64,000 nucleotides of DNA, from assembly GCA_963842575.1 (NCBI GenBank), contig CAWJGS010000010.1:496001-560000 (forward strand), given 5' to 3'. The translations under genes and the position numbers were made by a program. The DNA comes from JACDER01 sp963842575 (GTDB taxonomy: Bacteria; Actinomycetota; Thermoleophilia; Gaiellales; Gaiellaceae). The notes under the pieces were generated by a model. That model was not told the DNA's origin. It saw only the letters and a list, made by a program, of their open reading frames with translations, and did not search any database. Positions 52,203-60,336 of this stretch are shown here, piece after piece (positions within the stretch are counted from its first letter, which is position 1; each line of letters begins with the position of its first letter).

Positions 52203-53124
52203 GCTCGTCCGCGCACGGGAGCGAACCGAGCGCCTGCTCGCCGGCGTCACCGACGAGCAACTGACGACGCAGTACTCGCCGCTCCAGTCTCCGCTCGTCT
52301 GGGATCTCGCCCACATCGGCTACTTCGAGCAACTCTGGCTGCTGGGGGGCGAGCGGAACGACCTGTACGAGGCCTTCGAGCACCCACGCGGCGAGCGAGG
52401 CGCGCTGCCAATCCTTTCTCCCGTCGAAGCCCGCGAGTCGCTGGCCCGCGTACGCGAGCAGGTGCTCGCGCGGCTACCGGAGCTGGACGAGTACCTCGTC
52501 TGCATGGTCGTCCAGCACGAGCTGCAGCACGGCGAGACGATGGCGCAGACGATGGCCCTCGCCGGGCTCCTGTCTCCGACGCTCCCACAGGTCAAGGCGA
52601 GCGGCGACGTCCTGGTCGAAGCCGGGCCGTTCACGCTCGGGTCGACCGACCTCTGCGCATACGACAACGAGCGGCCTGCGCACGAGGTCGAGTTGCCATC
52701 GTTCTGGATCGACCGCGGGCTCGTCACGAACGCCCAGTACGCAGAGTTCACCGACCACGAATTCACCGAGCCGGACGCGCCGGTCGTCCACGTCTCCTTC
52801 GACGAGGCGGAGGCTTACGCCCGCTGGGCCGGCAAACGGCTGCCGACCGAGCCCGAGTGGGAGAAGGCCGCGAAGGCCGGCGTGCTCGAACACGCGACCG
52901 GCGCCGTCTGGCAGTGGACGTCGTCGCCTTTCGGAGGCTATCCCGGCTTCCGCGCGTTTCCCTATCGCGAGTACTCGGAGGTGTTCTTCGGGGACGAGTA
53001 CCGCGTCCTGCGCGGCGGCTCCTGGGCGACCGACCCGCTTGTGGCGCGGCCGACCTTCCGCAACTGGGACTTCCCGCAGCGCAAGCAGATCTTCGCCGGC
53101 CTGCGCTGTGCACGCGATGCCTGA
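52189..53124 (+). CDS. egtB: EgtB, ergothioneine sulfoxide synthase, compact form
   Basis: 311 residues from GTG 52189. The DinB-like N-terminal domain carries the iron ligands H42 (DLAHIGYFEQLW), H110 and H114 (VVQHELQHGETM, HX3HXE). The FGE-sulfatase domain follows (FTLGSTDLCAYDNERPAHEV, YARWAGKRLPTEPEWEKAA, FPYREYSEVFFG, VLRGGSWATDP). The enzyme joins trimethylhistidine and a thiol with oxygen. It is about 100 residues shorter than usual because segments after NAQYAEF and after EWEKAAKAG are missing. It overlaps egtD by eight bases. Confidence 0.88.
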   Translation: MSPTELVRARERTERLLAGVTDEQLTTQYSPLQSPLVWDLAHIGYFEQLWLLGGERNDLYEAFEHPRGERGALPILSPVEARESLARVREQVLARLPELDEYLVCMVVQHELQHGETMAQTMALAGLLSPTLPQVKASGDVLVEAGPFTLGSTDLCAYDNERPAHEVELPSFWIDRGLVTNAQYAEFTDHEFTEPDAPVVHVSFDEAEAYARWAGKRLPTEPEWEKAAKAGVLEHATGAVWQWTSSPFGGYPGFRAFPYREYSEVFFGDEYRVLRGGSWATDPLVARPTFRNWDFPQRKQIFAGLRCARDA

Positions 53125-53983
53125 GGGCCTGCTGGGCGAGCCGAAGGAGCTCGGCGCGCTGTGGCTGTACGACGAGCGCGGCTCCCGCCTGTACGAGGAG
53201 GTCACCCGGCTGCCCGAGTACTACCTCCCGCGCCGCGAGGCGGAGATCCTCCGGGCGCATTCGACCGACATCGCCGAGACCGGCGCGCGCACGCTGATCG
53301 AGCTCGGCTCCGGCAACACCGGGAACACTCGGCTCCTGCTCGACGCGCTGGCGGGGACGCTCGAGCGCTTCGTCCCCGTCGACGTGAGCGAGGACGCTTT
53401 GCGGGACGGCGCGGCAGCGCTGGCGGCGGACTATCCGGGGCTCTCGATCGAGCCCGTCACCGGCAACTTCGAGCGCGGCCTCGACTCGCTCCCTCCCGGG
53501 CTCGTCGCCTTCCTCGGCAGCACGATCGGCAATCTCTATCCCGAGGCCCGCGCGCGCTTCTTCGCCCGGATCCGCTCTCCGCTCCTCGTCAGCCTCGACC
53601 TCGTGAAGGACCCGGCCCGCCTCGAGGCCGCCTACGACGACCCCGCCGGCGTGACCGAGCGCTTCGCCCGCAACGCGCTCGACCACGCGAACCGCGAGCT
53701 CGGCGCAGACTTCGACCAGGCGAAGCTCGAGTACGAGGCGCGTTGGGATCCCGAGCACGAATGGATGGACATCGGCTTCCGCGCCCGCGCCGCGCAGACT
53801 GTCTCCGTCTCCGCGCTCGACCTCGATCTCCACCTCGAGGCCGGCGAGTGGCTGCGGATCGAGGTCAGCTCCAAGTTCCGGCGCGAACGGATCGAGTCGG
53901 AGCTGGCCGCAGCCGGCCTGCGACTCGACGCCTGGTGGACCGACTCGTCCGGCGACTTCGCGGTCGCTATGGTCCTCCCGTGA
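53117..53983 (+). CDS. egtD: EgtD, L-histidine N-alpha-methyltransferase
   Basis: 288 residues from ATG 53117 (GTG 53108 also possible). Family marks are YDERGSRLYEEVTRLPEYYLPRREAEIL, LIELGSGNTGNTRLLLDAL, VPVDVSEDALRDGA, FLGSTIGNLYPEARARFF and LDLVKDPARLEAAYDD. It trimethylates histidine to hercynine, the substrate of EgtB. EgtA and EgtC are not in the window. The order egtB-egtD and the overlaps indicate one transcript. Confidence 0.95.
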   Translation: MPEGLLGEPKELGALWLYDERGSRLYEEVTRLPEYYLPRREAEILRAHSTDIAETGARTLIELGSGNTGNTRLLLDALAGTLERFVPVDVSEDALRDGAAALAADYPGLSIEPVTGNFERGLDSLPPGLVAFLGSTIGNLYPEARARFFARIRSPLLVSLDLVKDPARLEAAYDDPAGVTERFARNALDHANRELGADFDQAKLEYEARWDPEHEWMDIGFRARAAQTVSVSALDLDLHLEAGEWLRIEVSSKFRRERIESELAAAGLRLDAWWTDSSGDFAVAMVLP

Positions 53984-54264
53984 CGGGAGCCCCCATCTGC
54001 GCGCATCTCGATCAGATCGAGGCAACCGAGCTCCCGGCGCCGCCGCTCGGCTGCGAGGAGTGCCTCAAGATCGGCAGCGGCTGGGTGCATCTGCGCATGT
54101 GCATGACCTGCGGAAAGATCGGCTGCTGCGACGACTCCCCGAACAAGCACGCGACCGCGCACTTTCACGAGATCGGCCATCCGATCATCCGCTCGGCGGA
54201 GCCCGGCGAGGACTGGAGCTGGTGCTACGTCGAGGAAGTCGCCTTCCTGACCCCGCACCGCTGA
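53980..54264 (+). CDS. UBP-type zinc-finger protein
   Basis: 94 residues from GTG 53980. CAHLDQIEA, GCEECLKIGSGWVHLRMCMT CGKIGCCDDSPNKHATAHFHEIGHPI contains the Cys/His set of a ZnF-UBP domain (CxxC, CxxCG, CC, HxxxH, H). In eukaryotes the fold binds ubiquitin tails; bacterial stand-alone versions have unknown function. It is joined to egtD by GTGA and to the next gene by TGATG. Confidence 0.88.
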   Translation: MTGAPICAHLDQIEATELPAPPLGCEECLKIGSGWVHLRMCMTCGKIGCCDDSPNKHATAHFHEIGHPIIRSAEPGEDWSWCYVEEVAFLTPHR

Positions 54265-54581
54265 TGGATCCCGACCGCGCACGCGAGCTGCTGGCCGCCG
54301 AGCGGGCGCGGATCGAACGTGCGCTCGCGCAGCTCGGGCCCGAGGACTCCGGCGAGATGGAGATCGCCGATCTCGGCAACCTGGCCTCGAACACCCTCGA
54401 CAACGAGTTGAACGAGGGCATCGCCGACGACCTGCGGGACGAGCTCTCCGCGATCAAACGCGCCGAGGAGCGCCTGGCCGACGGCACCTACGGGATCTCG
54501 GTCGTGAGCGGCAAGCCGATCCCGGACGAACGGCTCGAGGCCGTCCCCACGGCCGACCGGCTGGTCGACGAGGAACGCTAG
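54264..54581 (+). CDS. DksA/TraR-like protein lacking zinc-finger cysteines
   Basis: 105 residues starting MDPDRARELLAAERARIERA. It has the coiled-coil first half and the end ADGTYGISVVSGKPIPDERL EAVPTADRLVDEE, which corresponds to the DksA zinc finger (YGxCxxCGxxIxxxRLEAxP). Both cysteines of the first pair are replaced (ISVVSG). Members act at the RNA polymerase secondary channel or are of unknown function. Last gene of the ergothioneine operon; its end overlaps the convergent methyltransferase by four bases. Confidence 0.75.
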   Translation: MDPDRARELLAAERARIERALAQLGPEDSGEMEIADLGNLASNTLDNELNEGIADDLRDELSAIKRAEERLADGTYGISVVSGKPIPDERLEAVPTADRLVDEER

Positions 54582-55435
54582 CGCCGCCCGAACGCGACGA
54601 GCGCCACGCCCGGTAGCACCAGCCCCTCGGGCGTCTCATAGGGTGCAGCCGCAACGCGAGCGCGTTCGCGGAGCGCCTGCACCGCCGGCTCGGGTAGTGA
54701 GGCGAGCTTCTGCGCAATCGGCCCGGCAAGGGACGAGCTCCGCTCCCACCACTCGTCGGAAGAGCCCGCGATGTACGGGACCTCGACCTCGACGACGGAG
54801 ACATCGGTGAGCCCCGAGCCCGAGAGCACGGCCATGAACCGGTCGCGGTCCTCGAGCGCGAACGGATGCGGCACGCCCGGCGGCGGCATGGGGGTCCCGA
54901 ACTGCTCGCTCGCCACATCGAAGACGAGCCCGAGCCACGGGTTTCGTGCACGCGGTCCCCATACGGCGACAGCGGCACGTCCTCCGGGGCGCAGGACGCG
55001 CCAGATCTCATGCGCGGCCCGAGCAGGGTCAGCGACGAGCATGAGCCCGTCGCGGCATAGGACGACGTCGTAGGCGATGTCCGGCTCGTCGATCTCCTCG
55101 AGGTCGAGGACGCGCGTCCGCACGTTGGGCAGGTGAGCCGTCCGACCTTCTGCGATCGCCGTCATCTCCGGGACGACGTCCGAGAGCACGACCTCGCCGC
55201 CGGGACCGACGAGCTCGGCCACTTGGAGGCCGACGCTGCCAGGCCCGCAGGCGAGCTCGAGCACCCGGTCGCCGGGCTGAGGGTCCGCCAACTCCAGCAT
55301 GCGGGCCGTCATGGCGGCCCCACGCGTGTCGAGGTACTCGGCATTCGCTCCCCAGGCGGGCGCAACCGCCGCCCACATCGATTGCAGCCGCTTGCGAAGC
55401 GCGTCCGGGTGCTGGGCGATGCTTTCCGTCGTCAT
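54578..55435 (-). CDS. SAM-dependent methyltransferase, paralogue 2
   Basis: 285 residues from ATG 55435, with AAAGGAG just upstream. Close paralogue of the protein at 49942: VLELACGPGSVGLQVAEL, TRVLDLEEIDEPDIAYDVVL CRDGLMLVADP, GRAAVAVWGPRARNPWLGLV, MPPPGVPHPFALED and EWWERSSSLAGPIAQKLASL. Substrate unknown. It is divergent from a TetR gene (55491), its probable regulator. Confidence 0.87.
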   Translation of the reverse strand: MTTESIAQHPDALRKRLQSMWAAVAPAWGANAEYLDTRGAAMTARMLELADPQPGDRVLELACGPGSVGLQVAELVGPGGEVVLSDVVPEMTAIAEGRTAHLPNVRTRVLDLEEIDEPDIAYDVVLCRDGLMLVADPARAAHEIWRVLRPGGRAAVAVWGPRARNPWLGLVFDVASEQFGTPMPPPGVPHPFALEDRDRFMAVLSGSGLTDVSVVEVEVPYIAGSSDEWWERSSSLAGPIAQKLASLPEPAVQALRERARVAAAPYETPEGLVLPGVALVAFGRR

Positions 55436-55490
55436 CACGACTCCTTTCATAACACTGTGGATGTAATGAATTCGTCGGCATACTACTGAA

Positions 55491-56135
55491 ATGGGCTCCG
55501 AAGTCAAGCCGCGTCCGTACAACTCCCCCCGCCGGCGGGCGCAGGCGGAGCAGACGAGGCATGCCATCCTCTCCGCGGCAAAGCGGCTGTTCGAGAAGCA
55601 TGGGTATGCGGGGACGAGCATCGCTGAGATCGCCCGCGACGCAGACGTGGCGCTCAAGACGGTCTATGTCGTCTTCGAGACCAAGGCAGGCGTGCTTCGC
55701 GCCTTGTGGAACCGCGAGCTCCGGGGCGAGCGCGATGACCTTCCGGTCGCGCAGCAGGAGTGGTACGTCCAGTTGCTCGCCGAGCCGGACCCTGAGCGCC
55801 AGGTGCGCCTGAATGCGCGCAACTCCCGCGAAGGGAAGGAGCGGATCTCGGCGGTGCTGGACATCATCCGCGGCGCCTCACAGGTCGAGCCGGAGATTGC
55901 CGAGCTGTGGAACCGCATTCAAACGGAGTACCGCGCGAACCAGCGCGCTGTCGCCCAGAGCGTCGCCGAGAAGAAGGCGTTGCAGCGCGGCCTCACAGTC
56001 GACCGCGCGGCCGACATCCTGTGGACGCTGAACAACCCCGATGTCTGGCACCTGCTTGTAGGACGGCGCGGCTGGACGCCGAAGCAGTTCGAGAAATGGG
56101 CGGCGGACACCGCCTGCGTGCAGCTCTTGAAGTAG
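55491..56135 (+). CDS. TetR-family regulator
   Basis: 214 residues. The N-terminus has an extended basic leader and the helix-turn-helix AILSAAKRLFEKHGYAGTSI AEIARDADVALKTVYVVFETK. The ligand domain ends WHLLVGRRGWTPKQFEKWAADT, a feature seen in one broad TetR subgroup. It is divergent from methyltransferase paralogue 2, with 55 bases between them, and probably regulates it. The operator is not obvious. Confidence 0.9.
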   Translation: MGSEVKPRPYNSPRRRAQAEQTRHAILSAAKRLFEKHGYAGTSIAEIARDADVALKTVYVVFETKAGVLRALWNRELRGERDDLPVAQQEWYVQLLAEPDPERQVRLNARNSREGKERISAVLDIIRGASQVEPEIAELWNRIQTEYRANQRAVAQSVAEKKALQRGLTVDRAADILWTLNNPDVWHLLVGRRGWTPKQFEKWAADTACVQLLK

Positions 56136-56151
56136 TCGGCGACGAAGAGAG

Positions 56152-58083
56152 CTAGGCCGGTGCCGGTGCCAGCGCCCGCTCGTGCGCGACCCCGGCGGCC
56201 GCGTACGCGTCGTCCTCGTCGAGCGTCTCGTGCTCGAGCAGCGCGTTCGCCAGCGAATCGAGCTTGTCCCGGTTCTCCCGGAGCAGCTCTACGACCTCCT
56301 CGTGCGCTTCGTCCACGAGACGCCGGACCTCCTCGTCGACGAGCTTCTGCGTCTCCGGCGAGACCTCGGGCGGGAGGAACGGGCCGCCGCCGTCGCGCGG
56401 AAGCACCGCGATCGGCCCGATCGCACGGCTCATCCCCCAGCGCCCGACCATCTGCCGGGCGATCTCGGTGAGCTGCTGGATGTCCGACTCGGCGCCGGTG
56501 CTGATCTCGTCGAAGACGACCTCCTCGGCCGCGCGGCCGCCGAGCGCGACCCTGATCTTCGCCTCGAGCTCCGGCTCGCGGTAGGTGAAGCGGTCGCTGT
56601 CGGGCGCGGCGAACGTGACGCCGAGAGCCAGCCCGCGGGGGATGATCGAGACCTTCCGGACCGGGTCGGCACCGGGCGTCAGCATCCCCACGATCGCGTG
56701 GCCGCCCTCGTGGTACGCCGTCCGCCGCCGGTCCTCGTCGCTCATCATCACCTGCCGCTCGGCGCCGAGCACGATCCGCTCGAGCGCGTCGGCGAAATCC
56801 GCTCCGGTGACCATGTTGTGGCTTCGGCGCGCGGCGAGGAGCGCGGCCTCGTTGACGAGATTCGCCAGATCCGCTCCGACCATGCCAGGCGTCGTCGCCG
56901 CGATCCGCCCGAGATCGACGTCGGGGGCGAGCGGCACTCCGCGCGTGTGCACCTTGAGGATCGCCTCGCGGCCGGCGCGGTCCGGCGGCTGGACGGCGAC
57001 CCTCCGGTCGAAGCGGCCGGGGCGGAGGAGCGCCGCGTCGAGCACGTCGGGCCGGTTGGTCGCACCGATGACGATCACGTTGGTCGAGGAGTCGAAGCCG
57101 TCCATCTCGGTCAGGATCTGGTTGAGCGTCTGCTCGCGCTCGTCGTTTCCGCCGCTGAAGCCGGCCACGCCGGAGGTGCGTGACCGCCCGATCGCGTCGA
57201 GCTCGTCGATGAAGACGATCGCGGGAGCGGCCTTCTTCGCCTCGTCGAAGAGATCGCGCACGCGAGAGGCGCCGACGCCGACGATCGCCTCGACGAACTC
57301 CGAGGCGGCCATCGAGAAGAAGGGGACGTTCGCCTCGCCGGCGACCGCGCGGGCGAGCAGCGTCTTCCCCGTCCCGGGCGGGCCCGCGAGCAGCACGCCG
57401 TGCGGAATGCGGCCGCCGAGCTTCCGGTACTTGTCGGGATGTCGCAGGAAGTCGACGACCTCGGCGAGCTCCGCCTTCGCCTCCTCGATCCCGGCCACGT
57501 CGGCGAAGGTGACCCGGTCGCCGCCGGGCTGGTAGCGCTGCGCGTTCGAGCGGCCGAACGAGCCGAGGACGTTCTGGACGTTCCCCGCCCGCCGCATCAG
57601 CCAGAAGAGCAGGAGGACGAACAGGATCGTCGGGCCGAAGCCGAGCAGGAGGTTCTGCCACCAGGGCGCGCCGGTGTCCAGCGGCTCGGCGTTGACGACC
57701 ACGCCCTTCTCCCCGAGCAGGTGCGAGAGCGCCTTCGTGTCGGCGAACGCCGGGATCTCGGTCTTGAAGTCGGTCGTCGGCTTCTGGTCGCTGTACTTGA
57801 TCTTCTCGGTGAAGGTCCCTTGGATCGCCGTCCCCTTGGACGTGATGTCCTTGACGTGGCCCGCCTTCACCTGGTTGATGAAGAAGGGGCTGTAGGGAAC
57901 GCGGACGCGTGACGGCCCCCCGGTCGCGCGCATTCCGAAGAAGAGGTTGAAGCCGAGCAACACGAGGGCGAAGAGGAGCCACATGCCCCAGCGCACCTTC
58001 GGCCGCTGTCCGGTCGGAGTCGAACCGCGCGGCGACGGAGGCGGTTTCCCGTTCTGGGGCCGCTCCTCGCCGGTCTGGGTCAC
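56152..58083 (-). CDS. ftsH: ATP-dependent zinc metalloprotease FtsH
   Basis: 643 residues. Two membrane helices (about 31-50 and 140-160) bracket the outer domain. The AAA module has GPPGTGKT, IVFIDELDAIGR and the second region of homology ATNRPDVLDAALLRPGRFDR; the protease has HEGGH with the third ligand in ESDIQQ. It degrades membrane and regulatory proteins. The N-terminal 28 residues are proline-rich and cytoplasmic. It is convergent with the TetR gene and lies ten bases after the AKR gene stop in the minus direction. Confidence 0.97.
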   Translation of the reverse strand: MTQTGEERPQNGKPPPSPRGSTPTGQRPKVRWGMWLLFALVLLGFNLFFGMRATGGPSRVRVPYSPFFINQVKAGHVKDITSKGTAIQGTFTEKIKYSDQKPTTDFKTEIPAFADTKALSHLLGEKGVVVNAEPLDTGAPWWQNLLLGFGPTILFVLLLFWLMRRAGNVQNVLGSFGRSNAQRYQPGGDRVTFADVAGIEEAKAELAEVVDFLRHPDKYRKLGGRIPHGVLLAGPPGTGKTLLARAVAGEANVPFFSMAASEFVEAIVGVGASRVRDLFDEAKKAAPAIVFIDELDAIGRSRTSGVAGFSGGNDEREQTLNQILTEMDGFDSSTNVIVIGATNRPDVLDAALLRPGRFDRRVAVQPPDRAGREAILKVHTRGVPLAPDVDLGRIAATTPGMVGADLANLVNEAALLAARRSHNMVTGADFADALERIVLGAERQVMMSDEDRRRTAYHEGGHAIVGMLTPGADPVRKVSIIPRGLALGVTFAAPDSDRFTYREPELEAKIRVALGGRAAEEVVFDEISTGAESDIQQLTEIARQMVGRWGMSRAIGPIAVLPRDGGGPFLPPEVSPETQKLVDEEVRRLVDEAHEEVVELLRENRDKLDSLANALLEHETLDEDDAYAAAGVAHERALAPAPA

Positions 58084-58092
58084 CAGCTCAGC

Positions 58093-58851
58093 CTAGCGCG
58101 CTAGACGCTCGAGCTCTTCGTCCGTCAGCTCGATCTCGAGCGCGGCGAGATTCTCCTTGGCGTGCTCGAGCGAGAGCGTGCCGGGGATCGGCAACGTCAC
58201 CGGCGAGCGGTGCAGCAGCCAGGCGAGCGCGATCTGCGCCGTGGTCGCGCCGTGCTGCTCCGCGACCTCGGCCAGCGCGCCGCCCTCTACGCCGCGCAGC
58301 GGGAAGTACGGGACGAAGACGATGCCCTCCGCCGTGCAGTAGTCGACGACGTCCTCGTGCTGGCGGTCGGCCAGGCTGTAGTGGTTCTGGACGGCGGCCA
58401 CCGGGACGACCTCACGCGCGCGCTCCACCTGCTCGACGGAGACGTTCGAGATCCCGATGTCCCGGATCTTGCCCTGGTCGCGATACTCGGCGATCGCGGC
58501 GAGGCTCTCCTCGATCGGCGTGTCCGGGTGCACCTTGTGCAGGTAGTAGAGCGCGATGGTGTCCGTCCGCAGCCGGCGGAGGCTCTCTTCGATCTGCTCT
58601 CGCAGGACGTCGGGCCGGCCTTCGCCAGGCTGGTAACCGCCCTTCGTCGCGACGACACAGTCGCCCGCGACCCCCGCCTCACCGATCGTCGCCTCGCTCT
58701 CGCCGCCGCTGTAGAGGTGAGCCGTGTCGATGAACCGGACGCCCGCGGCAACCGCCTCCTGGACAAAGCTGACGTTCGACGGCCGGAGCCGATTCGTGCC
58801 CATGCCGATCCGCGGTACGTCGACGCCCCCCAGCGTGATCTCGCGCTCCAC
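58093..58851 (-). CDS. Aldo/keto reductase
   Basis: 252 residues from GTG 58851. The catalytic tetrad is present: D in RFIDTAHLYSGG with Y, K in VVATKGG and H in LYYLHKVHP. GISNVSVEQVERAREVVPVA and PIPGTLSLEHAKENLAALEI are typical of the family. It reduces aldehydes or ketones using NADPH. The gene follows the cupin gene by 59 bases, with a strong hairpin between them. Confidence 0.92.
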   Translation of the reverse strand: MEREITLGGVDVPRIGMGTNRLRPSNVSFVQEAVAAGVRFIDTAHLYSGGESEATIGEAGVAGDCVVATKGGYQPGEGRPDVLREQIEESLRRLRTDTIALYYLHKVHPDTPIEESLAAIAEYRDQGKIRDIGISNVSVEQVERAREVVPVAAVQNHYSLADRQHEDVVDYCTAEGIVFVPYFPLRGVEGGALAEVAEQHGATTAQIALAWLLHRSPVTLPIPGTLSLEHAKENLAALEIELTDEELERLAR

Positions 58852-58870
58852 GCCCTCACCATAGTGGGAC

Positions 58871-58898
58871 TCCTGGGGGGAGCCGGAGGCTCCCCCAG
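58871..58898 (-). terminator. Strong hairpin after the cupin gene
   Basis: CCTGGGGGAGCC and GGCTCCCCCCAGG-type arms around TCC form a long GC stem on the minus transcript, 13 bases after the cupin stop and 20 bases before the AKR start. There is no T run, so it may be a partial terminator that lowers AKR expression. Confidence 0.5.
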
Positions 58899-58910
58899 GC
58901 TTCGACTGCG

Positions 58911-59441
58911 TTACAGCGTCCAGCCGCCGGAGAGCGGCTCGCCGACCTGGAGCCCGAAGCGCTCGGCCAGCTCGGGAACGGTCTCGGCCTTGAGGGTAAG
59001 GCCGTAGCGGTCGCCGAGCGCGGTCAGATCGTCCGGGTCCGCCTTCATCGCACCGCCCATGTCCGAAAGCTCCCGGAAGAAGTTCTCGAAACCGGCCGGG
59101 GAGATGATCTCGAGGATCCGGCACGGCTCGTCGCCCGCGTTCCAGAACGTGTGCCACTGGTTGCGCGGCTTGAAGACGAGGTCGCCCGGGCCGGCCTCGA
59201 CGACGTCGTCGCCGAGCAGGGCACCCATCCGTCCCTGGAGGACGAAGCTGTACTCGTCCTCGCGGGTGTGAATGTGCAGCGGGGCAGCGAGCGCCCGCGG
59301 GGACATCGGATGCTCCACGAGCGAGAAGCGCTCGCCTGCCTCGTGCCCGTCGAGCATGAAGCGCACTCCGATCGATCCGAGGAAGCCCTCCGCGCCTTCG
59401 TTCGGGCTCACGATCTTCACGCCTGTCGTTGTCGCCTCCAT
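58911..59441 (-). CDS. Cupin-domain protein
   Basis: 176 residues. Cupin motif 1 is HIHTREDEYSFVLQGRMGALLG (HxH...E...G) and motif 2 is NQWHTFWNAGD with the fourth histidine. Such single cupins are often annotated as quercetin 2,3-dioxygenase-like. The C-terminal 60 residues (MKADPDDLTALGDRYGLTL...) are helical. It is divergent from a TetR gene at 59524 that may control it. Confidence 0.85.
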   Translation of the reverse strand: MEATTTGVKIVSPNEGAEGFLGSIGVRFMLDGHEAGERFSLVEHPMSPRALAAPLHIHTREDEYSFVLQGRMGALLGDDVVEAGPGDLVFKPRNQWHTFWNAGDEPCRILEIISPAGFENFFRELSDMGGAMKADPDDLTALGDRYGLTLKAETVPELAERFGLQVGEPLSGGWTL

Positions 59442-59523
59442 CTCTTCCTCCTTCTTTCGATTTACGAATATGTCAACCGATTTGCGGCATCCTTACACAT
59501 CAGCTACACTCGTGTCAAGTGAA

Positions 59524-60138
59524 ATGTCGAAGACGCGAACATACGAGCTGAAGCGACGCGCTGAGCGCCAGGAAGAGACGCGGCAGCGGATCGTCGACGC
59601 GGCCGTGGAGCTCCACACGACGCTCGGTCCTTCCCGGACGACGGTACAGGCAATCGCCGAGAAGGCCGGCGTGACGCGGCCGACCGTGTACGCGCACTTC
59701 CCCGACGCCCGGTCGCTGTTCGAGGCGTGCTCGGGGCACGTGCGCGCGACCATCCCGCCTCCGGATCCCGCCCGCTGGGAGTCGATCTCCGATCCCACCG
59801 CGCGGCTCGAAACCGCCCTGCGTGAGCTCTACGGCTACTACAAGCGGCTCGAGCCGCTGTTCGAGAACGTCGAGCGCGACGTCGCGGTGATGCCGATCAT
59901 CGCCGAGCTGAACGCCCGCCGGGTTCGCTACCTCGAGGGGGTCCGCGACCTTCTGCTCGAGCCCTGGGCGGCGCGCGGCAGTGCAAGAACGCGCCTGCGG
60001 CGGGTCATCGGCCACGCGCTCGAGTTCGTCACGTGGCAATCCCTCGTCCGCCGCCAGGGATGCACGGCCGGCGAGGCGGTTCGGCTGATGGTCGCCCTTG
60101 CTTCGGCGGCCGCTGTGAGCACGAAAAAGCCCGCCTGA
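59524..60138 (+). CDS. TetR-family regulator
   Basis: 204 residues from ATG 59524. Helix-turn-helix: QRIVDAAVELHTTLGPSRTT VQAIAEKAGVTRPTVYAHFPDARSLFEACSGH. The short promoter region shared with the cupin gene (59442-59523) contains a direct repeat CGATTTACG/CGATTTGCG 20 bases apart and two GTCAA boxes, but no clear palindrome. Confidence 0.88.
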   Translation: MSKTRTYELKRRAERQEETRQRIVDAAVELHTTLGPSRTTVQAIAEKAGVTRPTVYAHFPDARSLFEACSGHVRATIPPPDPARWESISDPTARLETALRELYGYYKRLEPLFENVERDVAVMPIIAELNARRVRYLEGVRDLLLEPWAARGSARTRLRRVIGHALEFVTWQSLVRRQGCTAGEAVRLMVALASAAAVSTKKPA

Positions 60139-60147
60139 GCCCCCTAG

Positions 60148-60312
60148 AGTGTCGGTGGGACGGGCTACGAAGGCAAGATCCGTGTGCCCTACGGGTCACT
60201 GATCGACGAGCCGGCGCTCAAGCCGATGGCGCACATGTTCGTCGGCTCGAAAGCTCCTTGGTACGAGATCCTGGACGACCTCCCTCAGCACGACGAGTAT
60301 CCGTGGTCTTGA
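60148..60312 (+). pseudogene. C-terminal remnant of a GFA (CENP-V-like) enzyme gene
   Basis: The 54 codons include GYEGKIRVPYGSLIDEPALK and PMAHMFVGSKAPWYEILDDL PQ, the conserved tail of glutathione-dependent formaldehyde-activating (GFA) family proteins. A TAG lies directly upstream in the frame and the N-terminal two-thirds with the zinc cysteines is missing. No usable start is near the front. It is a degraded relic next to the TetR gene. Confidence 0.6.
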
Positions 60313-60336
60313 TCGGAAGATCCGCGGGCCGCCTCT

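Noticed and set aside
59460..59523. A TetR operator between the cupin and TetR genes
   Set aside because: Only direct repeats (CGATTTACG/CGATTTGCG) are visible and no inverted repeat, so an operator call is not supported.
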